64,000 bases of DNA from Ischnura elegans (lineage: Eukaryota; Arthropoda; Insecta; Odonata; Coenagrionidae): assembly GCF_921293095.1 (NCBI RefSeq), contig NC_060254.1, positions 55,164,069 through 55,228,068 on the forward strand, written 5' to 3'. A program made the position numbers and the translations under genes. Positions 12,913 through 25,070 of the stretch are shown piece after piece (positions within the stretch are counted from its first letter, which is position 1; every line of letters begins with the position of its first letter). Below the pieces are notes generated by a model that worked only from the letters and a program-made list of their open reading frames with translations, ran no database searches and was not told the DNA's origin.

Positions 12913-14486
12913 TATAACAAATAACACATGAAACATGTATAATTCAAGATTAAGAGTAATTTTTTTCTATAATGGATTTTATTATTTTATATAGTTGAAA
13001 GATAAAGCCTGAAGTTATTTTTAATTTTTTCCACGAAACTTCTACTTTTGTTTTGGCTTTAAAATGTCTTTGTGAGGAGCCGCGGTGAGCCAAGGCTAAG
13101 ATAAAGTTTTGAAATTGAAATGCAGCCTCTTAGATTATTATCTATGACTATTTTAGAGAGCACACTATCCAGTGACATCTAATAGGAAGTCGATAAAAAT
13201 TCTGGGACAAAAAAGTTGTATCATAAAAATCTTTATTGTATTTACTTTTTGGCTGCCTAAATGTGATTGATAAAGGAAAAGATATTTTTAGAAAATTCAG
13301 TAATTTTCATCTGTAGCTGATGAGTGCTTTGGATGTTAAGGCATATTTCATTTTATTTTTATTATTATTATTATTTGAATTTGGTTTCTATAGGTCACTT
13401 TTATCATCACTTGTACATTTTTTTCTTATATAATTACGACTTTTTATTATTTATGTATTGAATTGTTTCGTTATCAAAGCATCACATTGACTATTCGGTG
13501 CCGGTATCTTAGCGTCTTTAACGGCGAAAACGTTATCCTCTTGCGATATATAGATGCGTGGTAAAATATCGCTATCGAATATGATTTTAATATGTAATGA
13601 ATATATTTTTGATCAAATGGAAAACTTATTCACCGAGAGCCTACAATAATACGTTCACGCACTTATGCCCAGAAACATTAAACTAAATTTTCTTAAAAAA
13701 CTTTATGTTACGTTAACACTATGACTCTCTCAGTTTCTATGTATTTTCAAAGGAAACGATGAAAAAGTTAAGAGTAGCGTTAAAAGTGTGGTATACACGT
13801 CGAAGCAGACTACTTGTAGCTTAAGAAACGAAACCCTGCTACTAACTTTTCTAGTATTCGTTGTCACTGTCCACATACAAGTAGAGCGTAGTAGTAAACT
13901 TCTGTGTCAGTCAATCAATCAATCCAATATGGAATTGTAAACGAGGTTGATGAGTGAAGCCGGAAACCGCAAACGATATATTGATGCATCAAAAGCATCG
14001 TGATATTTAAAAAATGGGCACCAGAATGACCGGTGGAAATTTACGCGTATCTTATTATTTGCGATTGCGTATCATATATTTCTTAGATCAAGCAAAGGAT
14101 ATGCTCACATATTTAATATTACTATTTATATGGTTTATTTGAGACATGTTCGTTTGAGATTCTTTGACATATATCGAAATTGCGATTTAAATTTCAAATT
14201 CATCATTTTTTCGTTGTTTTCTACAGTAAATATTTCTTATAAAATAAGGGGATATTATACGTATGAAATTCAATTGTCTTTGGTTAATTTTAATTTCGAA
14301 TATTTCATCATAAATAAGTTGAAAAAGCTGAAACCTTAAAGCATTATATTAACGCTGTTTTATGGTGTCTGTGTTGTGTCTACAATATGTAAAATCCAGT
14401 GTAAACGTTTCACACCAAAGAATGGAGATTTTCTTTGTTTGCAGTATTTCCATTTACGAGCATTGCCCATACACCTGGTCTTGAAC
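12913..14486. other. AT-rich DNA, no supported feature
   Basis: Only short chance frames. A small run of ATT trinucleotides near 13360 is the only simple repeat. Confidence 0.4.
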
Positions 14487-14668
14487 ATGATTAAAGCACA
14501 AATGGTAATATCCACACTATTTTATTTATCACTTAACCGACCATGGTTTCAACACTTAGTGTCATTTTCAAGTCATTTTGGTCTTGAAAATGACACCAAG
14601 TGTCGAAACCATGGTCGTTTTAGTGATAAATAAAATAGTGTGGATAATACCATTTGTGCTTTAATCAT
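14487..14668. repeat. Near-perfect foldback palindrome, 86-bp arms
   Basis: The left arm 14487-14572 and right arm 14583-14668 are inverted copies with only a few mismatches, separated by a 10-bp loop. Transcribed RNA would form a long hairpin. The arms contain gaccatggtttc and agtgttga/agtgtcga segments that I associate with the 3' regions of arthropod retroelements. It could be a foldback MITE or an inverted duplication of a retroelement tail. No coding frame. Confidence 0.85.
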
Positions 14669-15213
14669 AGATATAGCATTATTCCACAAAATTAAGCCTG
14701 AAACGATTTTATATGGTCTTGAAAATATTAATTAGCTATAAATAATTGCTTTTCTTCTCTTTTCCTGACTGTTACTCTTATTTTTATCTGTGTCAAGTAG
14801 GCAGCAATCTGTAGAAATTGTATTTCGCCAGTGGAAAGCATGAGAGGATTAAACCGAGCCAGGGATATGATACGCTCAACGCGTGCTACTGCGCTTCTAT
14901 CTCCTCAACTGTCACGAGAAATACGAGGCGCGTCCGGCGCAAAACGACACCCACTCGCCGCCCTTGCACTGATCCGCCATATTGGAGCGCGGTAATAGAT
15001 TTAACGGTTGGTGTGGTAAAGAGGCCAAAGCGTCATCCACGTAGCAAGGGGATTCCAACCTCAATATGACTCCTATATCCTCGTCCGAAACGTATTTCAC
15101 ATTCAAAAATCCGTTTGCCAAAGAGTAAATGCATATTTCTCCATCATTTTCCGGTGCGGCTGGACCCAACGCACAGATGGATTTAGAATACGTACCCCGT
15201 AAATCCCTTAATA
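14669..15213. other. No supported feature
   Basis: A moderately GC-rich stretch (14880-15070) has overlapping short frames on both strands with no recognisable domain. It may be upstream sequence of the LINE fragment that follows. Confidence 0.3.
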
Positions 15214-15718
15214 ATGGAGGCGAGGAAGGCTTTCAACAAAATAAAGAATTTTCTTACAGCTGAGAGTACAAGCATAGAAGTAAGGAAACGATTCATCAGA
15301 TGCTGCATATGGAGCATATTTCTCTTTGGAAGCGTCTCTTGGACGTTGATAGCAGCAGAGAAGTCAAAAGTGGAAGCCTTTGAAATGTGGTGCTAACGAA
15401 GAATGATGAAGGCAAAATGTATCGGCAGTATAAGTAACGAGGAAGTGCTAAGAAGAGTAGGATAAAAGAGACCTCTTTTGAAAATCTTATGGAGAAGACG
15501 GGACATTTAGTTTGCCACATTATGAGGCATGATGGTCCGGTGAACACAATTGTTGAAGGACGGGTGGAAGGGAAGAGGGGCAAGGGATGGCCCCGAATAA
15601 GTTACATTGGACAGGTTATTAAGGATTTATAAGTGGAAAGATACGTCGCCATGAAAAGGCTAGCGGATAGGGGAACGGAATGGGGAGTTGCGTCAAATCA
15701 ATCTTAGGACTTTTGACT
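15214..15718 (+). pseudogene. Non-LTR retrotransposon fragment, RT C-terminal region
   Basis: The translation begins MEARKAFNKIKNFLTAES and includes IRCCIWSIFLFGSVSWTL, then FEMWC, RRMMKAK and EEVLRRVG. After frameshifts come a GHIMRHD-like stretch and a VEGRVEGKRGKG-like basic tail. This order is the thumb and C-terminal tail of a large class of arthropod non-LTR reverse transcriptases. At least one in-frame stop (after FEMWC) and two frame changes make it dead. The catalytic part is absent, so it is 5' truncated. Related tails lie on the other strand at 52376, 53660 and 55280. Confidence 0.8.
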
Positions 15719-16040
15719 TGTAATGATGATGTAAATGATTTGTAAAGGGAAATTTGTAAGTGATAATGTTGAGCCTTGCATGCTGGCTCGTGGTAGGCCT
15801 GGCCGGCTGTGAGGAGGCAGGTTTCGCACCCACCGGGAGTCAAATGTGGACCTAGCAAGACGACGCCAGTAGACACCCCCCCCTCGCCGGCTGTGGGGGC
15901 AGCATATATAAGGCCTTCCCAGGGACGAGACGTGACTGCTTCCGCATCGTAACGTATTCCGTCGTCGCTTCGTTGCTGCAGCTCGGGCCGCTGTCCGGCG
16001 GTCTTCCAGTCTGCACCGGTGCCTGGAGTGTTAAGCTACC
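15719..16040. other. GC-rich flank of the LINE and hAT insertions
   Basis: This stretch (about 15770-16030) is clearly GC-richer than its surroundings but lacks a frame with recognisable content. It may be 3' untranslated sequence of the LINE or unrelated host DNA. The last 8 bases (16033-16040) are the left TSD of the hAT MITE. Confidence 0.3.
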
Positions 16041-16310
16041 CAGTGGCGCAGCGAAGGGGAGAAATTTTTAAGTTTAATCCATTTTACTTAATTGGGTTGA
16101 TATTAATAATAGAATAGTGTATGGATGAATAAAATATCCCTCAGAAAGCCGTAAAACTCACCATTTTGAACAATTTATCTATAAAATTCCGCAATTTATT
16201 AATCTCGCACCTACCGCTTATCCTGGTGGGTATACTATACCCCCACACACCCCGGTATTAGTTGCACCTAAACACCCCCTCCCCAGCCTTAATTCCTAGC
16301 TGCGCCCCTG
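16041..16310 (+). mobile_element. hAT-type MITE, family H copy 1
   Basis: The termini are CAGTGGCGCAGC and GCTGCGCCCCTG. The element is bracketed by a perfect 8-bp direct repeat aagctacc at 16033-16040 and 16311-16318. An 8-bp TSD with CAG-type ends is diagnostic of the hAT superfamily. The 270-bp body encodes nothing and needs a transposase in trans. Further copies lie at 31773, 51985 and, inverted and interrupted, at 46170. Confidence 0.9.
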
Positions 16311-16318
16311 AAGCTACC

Positions 16319-18559
16319 CTCTCCTTCTCCTAGCCCTACTCCACCACTACGGCCATTTTCTTATTCATTTGTATAAACGTAATAAATAACTCGCCATAGA
16401 CTGGCGAGTTTTTTTTTGTTTTACCGCGTCGAGTTCCTTATTTACCCTTTTCCCCTTCCTTCTGGGAGGTACCCTATCAATGTAGGATCATGGAAGATGG
16501 AAAGAATTATATTTTATAGTTTGTCACTGAATATGCTCAAAGAAGTATTTTTGCCCCTTTCCTTTACGGATGGATTCGGTCAGGAGCCTTTAAGTCCGCG
16601 AAAATTAACGGATGGCACAATTCACTCCATCTACATTCGGGATCTTAGCATGAAAGAGGAGCCTTTTTAAGATGTTACACCGTAAGATATGGATATAGGA
16701 TTTAGGTCAAATTGTAGACTCCGATAATAGTAATTTTATATCATTGCTTATAATAACTGCTCAAGATCAGCCTTTATTTTTCATAGAAATCGTACATATT
16801 ATTTTTACGTTCTTATGTAACTAACCACTATTATTCAGTTGAAAAAACATTAAGTAGATGTTGATCAAAATTTTTAAAATGTTACTTTATATTTTACTTG
16901 TATTTCTGTTCTATGCGGTTTCGGGATTAGGAAAACAAAAATCTCAAACTTCATCATTACTTCGTGAATCGGCCATTATTTAAATTAATATCAACGCAAT
17001 AAAACGGTGACATCATAAACTCATGCCAATCGGGTCACATCACTCTTACGCCTCGTATCATGTGGTTTACATTCTTTTGAGTGATTAATTCCCAGAAAGA
17101 GAGATTCTCCAAGGGGGAGTTATTAAACTAGAGAGCTATTGACGTCATCAACACATGAGAAGTTGGCGGCATTTTTCGTGTTTTTTTTAACTAACGAAAG
17201 AATGACTTAGTGAGACAGGCATTTTTCGCTATGAATTATACATATTTTCCTTCATCTGCCAAGTTCTTTAAACGAAATGCAATTTCTCGTCTTGGCGAAC
17301 AGCTCGATTTTCTAATAATGCCTACGAGCTGCATTTCTCAACTGTAGTTGCATTACAATGGGAGGTCTCCACTTTGAAGCTTACTATTTTGCAATTCACA
17401 GAACGCCAGTGCTTTTATTATGGGCTTCGGAGTAATTAGATAAACCTATAGATTTTCCAGGATTTTGGCCACAGTTAGTCTAATTTAAGATATAGCTCAT
17501 TCCTCATTAATCATCTTCGCTTTGCTAACTATAAAATTGTTTGATCTAGTCTCTAATTGAAAAATTAAATCCCTGTACGAGGATGCAATCTTGATTTATG
17601 ACCTTGATGATTTAATAAATGCCTTTATGATCAAATGAATGGCAAGAGGAAACTCTTCAATTACTGAACTCCAATGTACTTCTTTGAAGCGAGGATTTCT
17701 CATATAACCCCTTCATTACCATAAGCACGCAAGTCCAACAGCGAAAAAAATTTAATTTAAGATTCCCTTTGTCTTATTAATGGCTGTATGAACCGAAAAT
17801 ATAACAGATCTGAGACATTATTATTAAAACATTTTTTGCATTATAAACTCAGGAATTTCATTAATCTGATATGGAATTCCATTTTATTCCATTCCATTCC
17901 ACTCATTTTATTTATTTCAGTTTTTATTTATTACGTTATTTAATTTATATCAAATCTAAGGTTAATTTTGTTCGTGCTTGACCTCACAGTACCAGTAATT
18001 GGTATTTTAATGATATGCTGAATTTAATTTCTCAACTAATGTAAAAACATTCACAGCTTTTTTATTACTTTTTCGATAATTATTTTCTACTTTCTTTGTC
18101 ATTTTATTATCCCTCAAATGAAAAGAATCATGCAGAAAATAGATGATTAGTGGTGTATATACAAGTCTTAAGCTGACCGGTAGAGTCCATTTGTCTATCT
18201 TCAACCTTATAACGTCAAAAATATAGCTACAGCCACAATTTTTCCGCACTGCATCATCATACATCCACCGGAAGGGAATCGAACCATTCAATCTCAGCTT
18301 GGCTTTGAGTGAGGTAAAAACTATTGATCATTTCCTCAGGCAATCATAAAACCTGTTTCAGTGGTGAGGTTTCTAGAACAAATTAATCTTTGGATTCCTT
18401 ATCTTCGGAAAAATGTACGGATATGCATACATCTATCAAGTCTGGATTTTCCGGCTATCCTTTTGCAGCAGTCCAACTCTGAAGCTTTGAGTTTCTCTTC
18501 ACCTATCATGTTAATTTGCCGTATTTTACCAACATATGTGAGTATCGTCTGACCCTGTT
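16319..18559. other. AT-rich DNA, no supported feature
   Basis: No exon, element end or conserved motif is convincing. Several short repeats of attcc near 17880 are simple sequence. Confidence 0.4.
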
Positions 18560-18960
18560 ACATGTATATCTCTATATATTGATATTATACATAGTAATTT
18601 TTGTTCTACATTTATGTATCCCAACTTTAATCGAATCAACGCTCTTCGCATTGTTGTTAATTTTAATACCGAAGTATTCATATCAATAACAAGCCTCCAC
18701 TACGTCATTGGTATCCTCCAGTAATATTTATGTTCATATCTTCATCCAATTTCCATAAACTTAGTTTTGTGCTTGTTGATACCCAATCCCCAAGTACCAT
18801 ACGCTTCTGCTAGCTTCATGAGCATAATGCATTACATTACGGAGGCTATTTCATGCATAAATCCTGTGAAAGTCTTTTGGATAATTTGCCCTCAGATGCC
18901 AGTCAAATCATCTGTCTCCTTGGTGTATCTCTTTTATTTGGTTTCTTTAATATTTTTTAT
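18560..18960 (-). pseudogene. Non-LTR retrotransposon fragment, RT palm
   Basis: On the minus strand a degraded ADD-like motif (ADDLTGI) is followed by LAEAYGTWGLGINKHKTKF, then FMEIG. That is the spacing of the catalytic YxDD and the following GL-N-KTK motif of non-LTR reverse transcriptases. A further piece reads EYFGIKINN-like after a frame change. Stops and frameshifts interrupt it. The fragment lacks both ends, so the clade is not determined. Confidence 0.7.
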
Positions 18961-19711
18961 TCGCGATTTGGTCAAGGCATAGCAGTTAATCAATGTGGAA
19001 TGGAATACTATCGAGGTTAACGGTAGATTTGGAGAGTTTTCGTTTTGGAATGAGAGGAGGATTATGTATCAATAATTAGTTAAAAGTTCGTTGACTTGTT
19101 CGTTCGTTGAAAGACGTCTGATTTTCTTTATAATTCCGAGAAGCTTTCAATCGGTGCATTCAATATTTTCTGACGTGGGCTGAACCTTAGGTATCTTCTT
19201 ATGTTTCTGTTGCTTTTTATCTGAACCTTGCAGTTTCCACTATTTGTTTATTCAGAAAATTAAGTTTTCTGTCGCTTGGAGTTACTTAAGGTGTGTAGCG
19301 GGAGAATGAAGCCATTAATTTAACAATTATTCCCTCATTACCCAAAAAACCTTTATCAAAACTCACTCCCTCCCTCCATCGTTCCTTTTTACTTCTCATG
19401 AAAGAACTTCACCGTACAAGCCTTGTAACATCCGTCAGCTAATTGACTCTTTTCCTCTCTCTTCTCGTTTGTTCTTCCCAAGTTTTTATAATTTTATTCC
19501 GTTTTGTCTCATTCATTTTTTTTATTTTCACAGGAAATTGGCGTCACGTCTGAAAATGAAAAATGATTTAAATAAATAAATGAAAATCATAAAATCTTGA
19601 TCTTAAATATGTTATACCGAGACCTATTCTCACAAATTTAATTTCTTTAAAGCGTATTTATCTTTTCAAACAGTGGGAAAGCCTTGGTGGTAACTCCATT
19701 TTCGCGGTTTC
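18961..19711. other. No supported feature
   Basis: AT-rich with pyrimidine-rich patches on the plus strand (19370-19520); no gene or repeat boundary recognised. Confidence 0.35.
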
Positions 19712-20179
19712 TCACACCGCGGAACTCCCGCATGAGGTGGATATCGGCGTTTGCGGGGGAAAGCAATATTCTGCCGTGAAGCGTATGGGAACGTTCCTTT
19801 GGACGTCTGTCGCTGCCAAAAGCTCAAATCCTCTCTTCCGTTCATGGAGACGTTCGCCTAATCCTCTCTGAATCCGCCTTTTGAGAGGAATATGTCCCTC
19901 ACCTGGACTTGGACGGCGATTCTGCCTGTCTAAATCGAAATTGCACGGCCACCATTCCATCTGGGAATATCCAGAAGGCAAAATAACTATGTGTGCCCAT
20001 GGTGCTTTCCGAGCAAATCTATTTGTACATAATACCCTGCGAGCCGCCTCCAGGATGCTTGGTGTTCCGAATATTTTCCGTATAAAATGCAACTGACTTT
20101 GTATGGTCGTAGCATCGAAGTCTGAGGGCAACTCTTTTTTTCTTGCCTTCAAAATTGCAATGGCGCACGTGCTACGCAT
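19712..20179 (-). CDS. Unrecognised 155-codon open frame
   Basis: One of the longest uninterrupted frames in the window. It opens MRSTCAIAILKARKKELPSD and is rich in Arg, Pro and Cys. I recognise no domain, signal peptide or membrane segment. It lies in a locally GC-rich island, where chance frames are longer, and an overlapping frame exists on the plus strand (19881-20096). It could be an exon, a decayed element or chance. I would not treat it as a gene without expression or homology. Confidence 0.15.
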   Translation of the reverse strand: MRSTCAIAILKARKKELPSDFDATTIQSQLHFIRKIFGTPSILEAARRVLCTNRFARKAPWAHIVILPSGYSQMEWWPCNFDLDRQNRRPSPGEGHIPLKRRIQRGLGERLHERKRGFELLAATDVQRNVPIRFTAEYCFPPQTPISTSCGSSAV

Positions 20180-20473
20180 CTCTGCTACTACCAGCGAAGG
20201 CTTTCCTCTTTAAAACAATAATACCCAGTCTCATTAACTACCTTTAATGCGCAATTTTGTCTTCAAAGTGCGCACCAAACTCAGCAATATGTCCAAGGGT
20301 GCATAAAATATTATCAAAATAATTGGGAAAATGAATAAGTTATCCAATTTTCCTTTTTCTCAATATCCTTAACCGACCCCAACCTCCACAGGGTTTTTCC
20401 GTCCGCCCACCCTCTCTCCGTATTGTGTTGACCATTTTCTTCCGCCTGCAATCCCTTCCTGGTACCCATGCTA

Positions 20474-21130
20474 ATAGGGTGGTTTCCTATTATTTTTTTA
20501 TTGCCTAAATCGAAAGATTATTACTCCTGGAGTACGTATTTCACGCTTTTAGAATTTTAAATGACGATATCTATTTTTCGCGATTAAATGAAAACTGAAA
20601 ATTTTCAAGCGCGCGAAAACGCGACGGGTAAGGAAATCTCTCCGTGTGACGTATTTCTGGTTCCCCCTCTCGCCTTGTGAGGTGACCTTGATCGAGGGTC
20701 TGAGCGCTGATAGGACGCAGGATGCTAGAGGGTAGCTGAGTACCTTGCTGGGTGGTAGCGCTTGGCTTAAAAAAGGCTTATTAATACCTTATCAAACGAA
20801 GAAAACTTTCCGACCTTAGCCAGTTTTAATAGGTGATTATTAAGACATGTTTCCCTGAGCTCTGCGCCTCATGCATGCATTGGTAATCTCAGACGATGTA
20901 TAACTCCTATGTTCTCCTATAGAAACTAGGTTCCTGTGACGTCACGTGGAGTGGCATCGCATGGGCGCCAATCTGGCCCTTTTCAAATGAGGTTAAAAAT
21001 GGACCATAGCCATTCGTCTAAACCGGTATTTCTAAAACGAAATAATTTGTATATTATGAATACAGTAATGGTGGGTAACGATTCGCAATCAATGCCTTTC
21101 GTTTTCTTTGTTGAAGGAAACTACCCTATT
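20474..21130 (-). mobile_element. 650-bp element family A/B/C, copy A
   Basis: Ends are atagggtggtttcc and ggaaactaccctat, a short imperfect inverted repeat. The body is shared with 30231-30873 and with the two arms at 54072 and 55814. All contain the gtgacgtcacgtgg block, the aatgcatgcat block and an ataatttgtatat-like block. Copy A is inverted relative to B and C. It has no intact coding frame, so it is probably a non-autonomous DNA transposon of unassigned superfamily. Confidence 0.75.
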
Positions 21131-22392
21131 CTCACTTCTTTCTCAGCTACCCTTCGGGAATTCCTCTCTCCCGCGTCTTTCGTGCTTCGCTACTTACTCC
21201 CGCCTCTCCATTTCTACCGCCACGCGGTCTCTCTTTTTACCCTACCCCCGTCGCTTCGTACGCATTAAAATACTGTGGAAAAGTGCAACCATATTGTATT
21301 TATCATTCTGCTGTTAATTTACTTCGTGTGCTTCAGAGGAGTTAATAATCTCTTTCGCCTGAAGAAACTTGGATAAATAATCGTTGAGAAGATAAAGTAA
21401 GATGAATCGGATCCCTTCCAATTTTTTGGTATTTTATTGTTCATAGTAAAAATATTCGTATGAGAAGTGACACTCTACGGATCAGAAATATGAACCATGG
21501 GAAAAGCTGAAAAGAATTTAAAGCCATCGAGGGCAGGTAGAACGCACTCGGTGGTTTTCAGATCAGCCGCGAGAAAAAAAGCGACTTGTACCATAGAAAA
21601 TAATGCCTAATTGCGTGTGTAATACCTACTCACTATAATTATTTTCTGTAAACATACTATCTTTTGGAAGTTTTTTACTGCAAAATGTACAAAATCGCGG
21701 GACTTCAGTATGAAAAAAAAACAAAATATGCATTTAAGCTCGACATAAAAGAAAATAAATTAATTAACATATTATTTAAAAATTAATTTGTACTGAAAAA
21801 CCTTTCATTTGAGGCTATTTGGGCAAGATGCAGTGGCTATTTTAAATTTAGTTAATGAGAGGTGATATGGCTCCTGGAGGTGGCATGGAAAAATGTCATT
21901 TAATTTTAGCTCGTATTTTGATCGACAAAATTGAAAAAGCGTTAATGATCGTCACAGAAGTTATTTGAGTAAATTGGTTATTGATACCGTTAAACAAATT
22001 CAGACTACGGCTATATATTTTACTTACAGAAAGGGGATGATCGAGCTCCACTACCCTCCTTCCTCCCCCCGCCTTATGTGCCTGTGCCCGGTGTTTTTAA
22101 CTCTCTCCGCAAGGGTGCTCAAATGTCGCGCGCGTCTTCGGAAGTTACTGTAATATGGCGCACGTATCCAATCTTCTCCCTCCAGCAGCAGAGGACCGCA
22201 TTCATTGATAGACGCCGCATACAGAGGCGAAGAAGTTCCGCTCGCCACCGCTTGTCGTTTCGTCTGATGACGGACTCTCGATTCAAAGATGAGACGGTTG
22301 ACTTCGCGGTCGACAGATGGCAAAAACATCTTGGCGCGTAGGACTCTGGGCGCGTACTTTTGACAACCCTGATGGAAATAATAATAACTTTT
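21131..22392. other. No supported feature
   Basis: AT-rich for the most part, then GC-rich at 22040-22370 with overlapping frames on both strands. None shows a domain. The GC-rich part directly precedes the palindrome at 22393 and may belong to the same element. Confidence 0.35.
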
Positions 22393-22512
22393 CGTGGAAG
22401 GTTATTCGGACATTCCACCGTGTCAGGTTCTCCAACTCCATCTCGTTCATCGAAACGTCGGAGATGGAGTTGGAAAACCTGACCCGGTGGAATGCCCAGA
22501 AAACCTTCCACG
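22393..22512. repeat. Palindrome with ~52-bp arms and a CGAAACGTCG loop
   Basis: The left arm starts cgtggaaggttattcggaca and the right arm is its inverted copy, with a short unpaired centre holding cgaaacgtcg. This centre motif recurs near the ends of some Penelope-like and other arthropod retroelements, as I recall. The hairpin is strong but the family is not established. Confidence 0.75.
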
Positions 22513-23240
22513 ATTTGATACGCCGGAAAGCCTGCGATGTTTCTTCAATAACTTTTCGATTTTCGATGCATTAATTTTTATGTTGTTTCGGTGTCTAGGA
22601 ATATAAAAAAGTAATATTATTATTAAGTTTTTCTTTTATTGTCGTAAAAGACATTGTTATAACCTTTTATTTCTTTAATGTAACAAAATATTGTACTGAT
22701 ATTCATTCACAGCCCATAAAAAAGTGTATAAATATACCGAAACGATGGCAAAAACTTACATTCAAAATTCTTCAATCCGAAAAACAGCAAAAAATACTCA
22801 AAGAAACTGAATCATCACTAAACATAGACGACAAGAGATGGAAAAAAACTCAATTTTTATTTACTCGACCGGAATCCTCAAAAATCCTCAAAACGCGATC
22901 GACCTCCTCCAATTAATGATCCACTATCAAGTTCCACTGCAAACGTCGTTATTTTTTTATGGCGAGTTTCACATGTAAACAAGTTCACAATGGGGGCTAA
23001 AGGGCAGAGAGTACAGGGAAAGTAAACGAGTGGTTCTCTAAGGTGGCGGGGTAAGGAGATTTTATGAGAGATGGCTAGCTCTTAGCCACGAAAACTTGGC
23101 CGAAACCAAAGCGCTGAAATTCGCATTAAAAACTGCTTACATAATGAATTTTCACTTTTACTCGAGAAAGGAAGTTCAAGGGCGATTTATATGGACCGTC
23201 ATAAGTACTACCCAGTTTCTTGATCCGTTTTAGCTCCACT
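22513..23240. other. No supported feature
   Basis: AT-rich, without recognisable frames or element ends, down to the TSD of the next element. Confidence 0.4.
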
Positions 23241-23567
23241 CAGGGCCGTATCAAAGGAGGGGCCCAGGGCCCAGGCCCTGTGCCACTCACCAACCCAGGG
23301 CCACCCACCTAGCATGAGCCTTTCGCCAATATAGAGGTAAATCTAAAAAAAAACGGAAAAACAGAAAAACAAACCTCAAGTATCAGGGACTTCGAAGTGA
23401 AGCTTATTTTTTTCATGCAGTCGTCAAAATCGGCGTTAGTAAATGGAAAATTGCGTTACTTTCATTTTGTGTGACTAGGTTACAAATTGCAACACCTTGA
23501 AACAGTGGACCTCCCGGTCTCTCACCAATATGAGCCTCGGGCCCCCCACATTATAAATACGGCCCTG
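23241..23567 (+). mobile_element. hAT-like MITE, CAGGGCCG termini
   Basis: Ends are CAGGGCCGTA and TACGGCCCTG. The flanks gctccact (23233-23240) and gctacact (23568-23575) match at 7 of 8 positions, an 8-bp TSD with one later mutation. Purine- and GC-rich subterminal regions follow. The body is non-coding. It is a family distinct from the H elements. Confidence 0.8.
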
Positions 23568-24924
23568 GCTACACTGAAAATCCGCCTTCGAGAGCAATTA
23601 CTGCCTATTTCATTCGATGCCTGCCTATTTTCATTCAATGTGTACCATCACATCTACGAACAAAATCTAATAACACTTCACTGAATGCGTCAATGTAACT
23701 CAATCATCCTCAATTGGACAAAATGCAATTTTATCAAACCTGATTATTTTTAACAAACCTGGGGGTGATGATAACTCTGTATTATTCTTCACAACATTTA
23801 CTAGCCCTTCCGTTTTCGGTACCAAAAACACCATTATCTAGGGTAGTACAATTTCCAGCTTTTTGGGAGTGAGTGTCACATGTACACTTAGTAGATGGTT
23901 TGATCAGTTTGATGGTTAAAAAGTTGAGCAACGTCCATAATCACAAGGATAATTTTTAGCTTTAACGGCATATTCTGTGGTCCTATTTAAACACTTGTAG
24001 CTGCATTGGTCCAAGAAAAATCATTTGCCAAAGTTTCACATCTGATCATAATTTTTTCTCCTTCTTTTGGGTCTAGCAGTTTTGTTCTCACATTGATATC
24101 CAAACGTTTCTATCCTCATCGGGTACCAAAATATGTTTCCAAGTATTCCTTATACATATTTTACTGCAGCATGAGTAATCAGATTGGTAAAATAGTGCGT
24201 TATTGTCGCCGATTCGGAGTTAAAGTTATGTCTTTTCTGTTCTCTGATATCCCAAGTACAAGTTTTTACATTAAATTAGCTATATTTTTTATGGTATTAA
24301 TATTTTTTTCTGCCCGACCCTCCATCGACCAATTGTTAATGTCAAACATCCAGTTATGATCGATCACGCTCTCTATTACATTGATGATGCCGCTTAGTTT
24401 AATGTCGTTACATTGAAACATTTTACTGTTGTTATTTTATCTCTTAATTTCTACCGTGTTTGCAGAACAGTAGACAATTGTTTAACCCTGGAGGGCGTAT
24501 GACATATGTTTTGGCTTTCATTGGGTAGTATCCGTTTCTGAACCTTTAAACGTTGATTCTTTTCTTCGGGTAGTCAATATTTCAAGAAGGTAACGCGTGT
24601 ATCATATGGAAAACAAATTCAATTAGTTTCTCTCAGTGCTTTTCCCAAAGTTGATATTTTCTTAATTTTAGCAGAAAGATTCCTTTACCTATATTCTAAT
24701 TTCAAGGGCAATACTTCTCTTCGAATTCCGGTGGATACAGCGACCTTAACGTGTTGTGCAGCCTCCGACGCATCACTCCAGCTCGACTAGTGTTTTTTCA
24801 GGACCCATTATCAGTTCAAAAATTTACGCTATCATCTTGAAATTCTCAGTATATGCTTTTTTCAACATTTATATGTTTTTGAAATAAAAAAATGTCTGCA
24901 TAATTGGCAAGGGATTCAAGTAAT
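23568..24924. other. Unannotated stretch
   Basis: Possible remnant of a minus-strand retroelement at 23850-24360, but I could not find an RT motif, so no feature is called. The remainder is AT-rich. Confidence 0.3.
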
Positions 24925-25070
24925 TTAGAGAGCATAGTGATTTGCGCAATATCCCGGAAATCCTTAGGTCCTTGGTTCGATTCTCATTCCGGGGGAGGTT
25001 TTATCTATGGCAAGTAATCATAAAAAATAGTTTAGTGCTTTCTCATGCATGTCTTTCATATTCGAAATAC
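24925..25070 (+). repeat. tRNA-like SINE remnant
   Basis: An A-box-like agcatagtgatttgcgc at 24931 and a B-box-like ggttcgattct at 24974-24984 have tRNA-like spacing. The region between is unlike the SINE at 49268. A tRNA pseudogene is the alternative. There is no defined 3' tail. Confidence 0.4.

Noticed and set aside
23850..24480. Minus-strand retroelement
   Set aside because: Frames look vaguely LINE-like but no RT, endonuclease or tail motif could be read.
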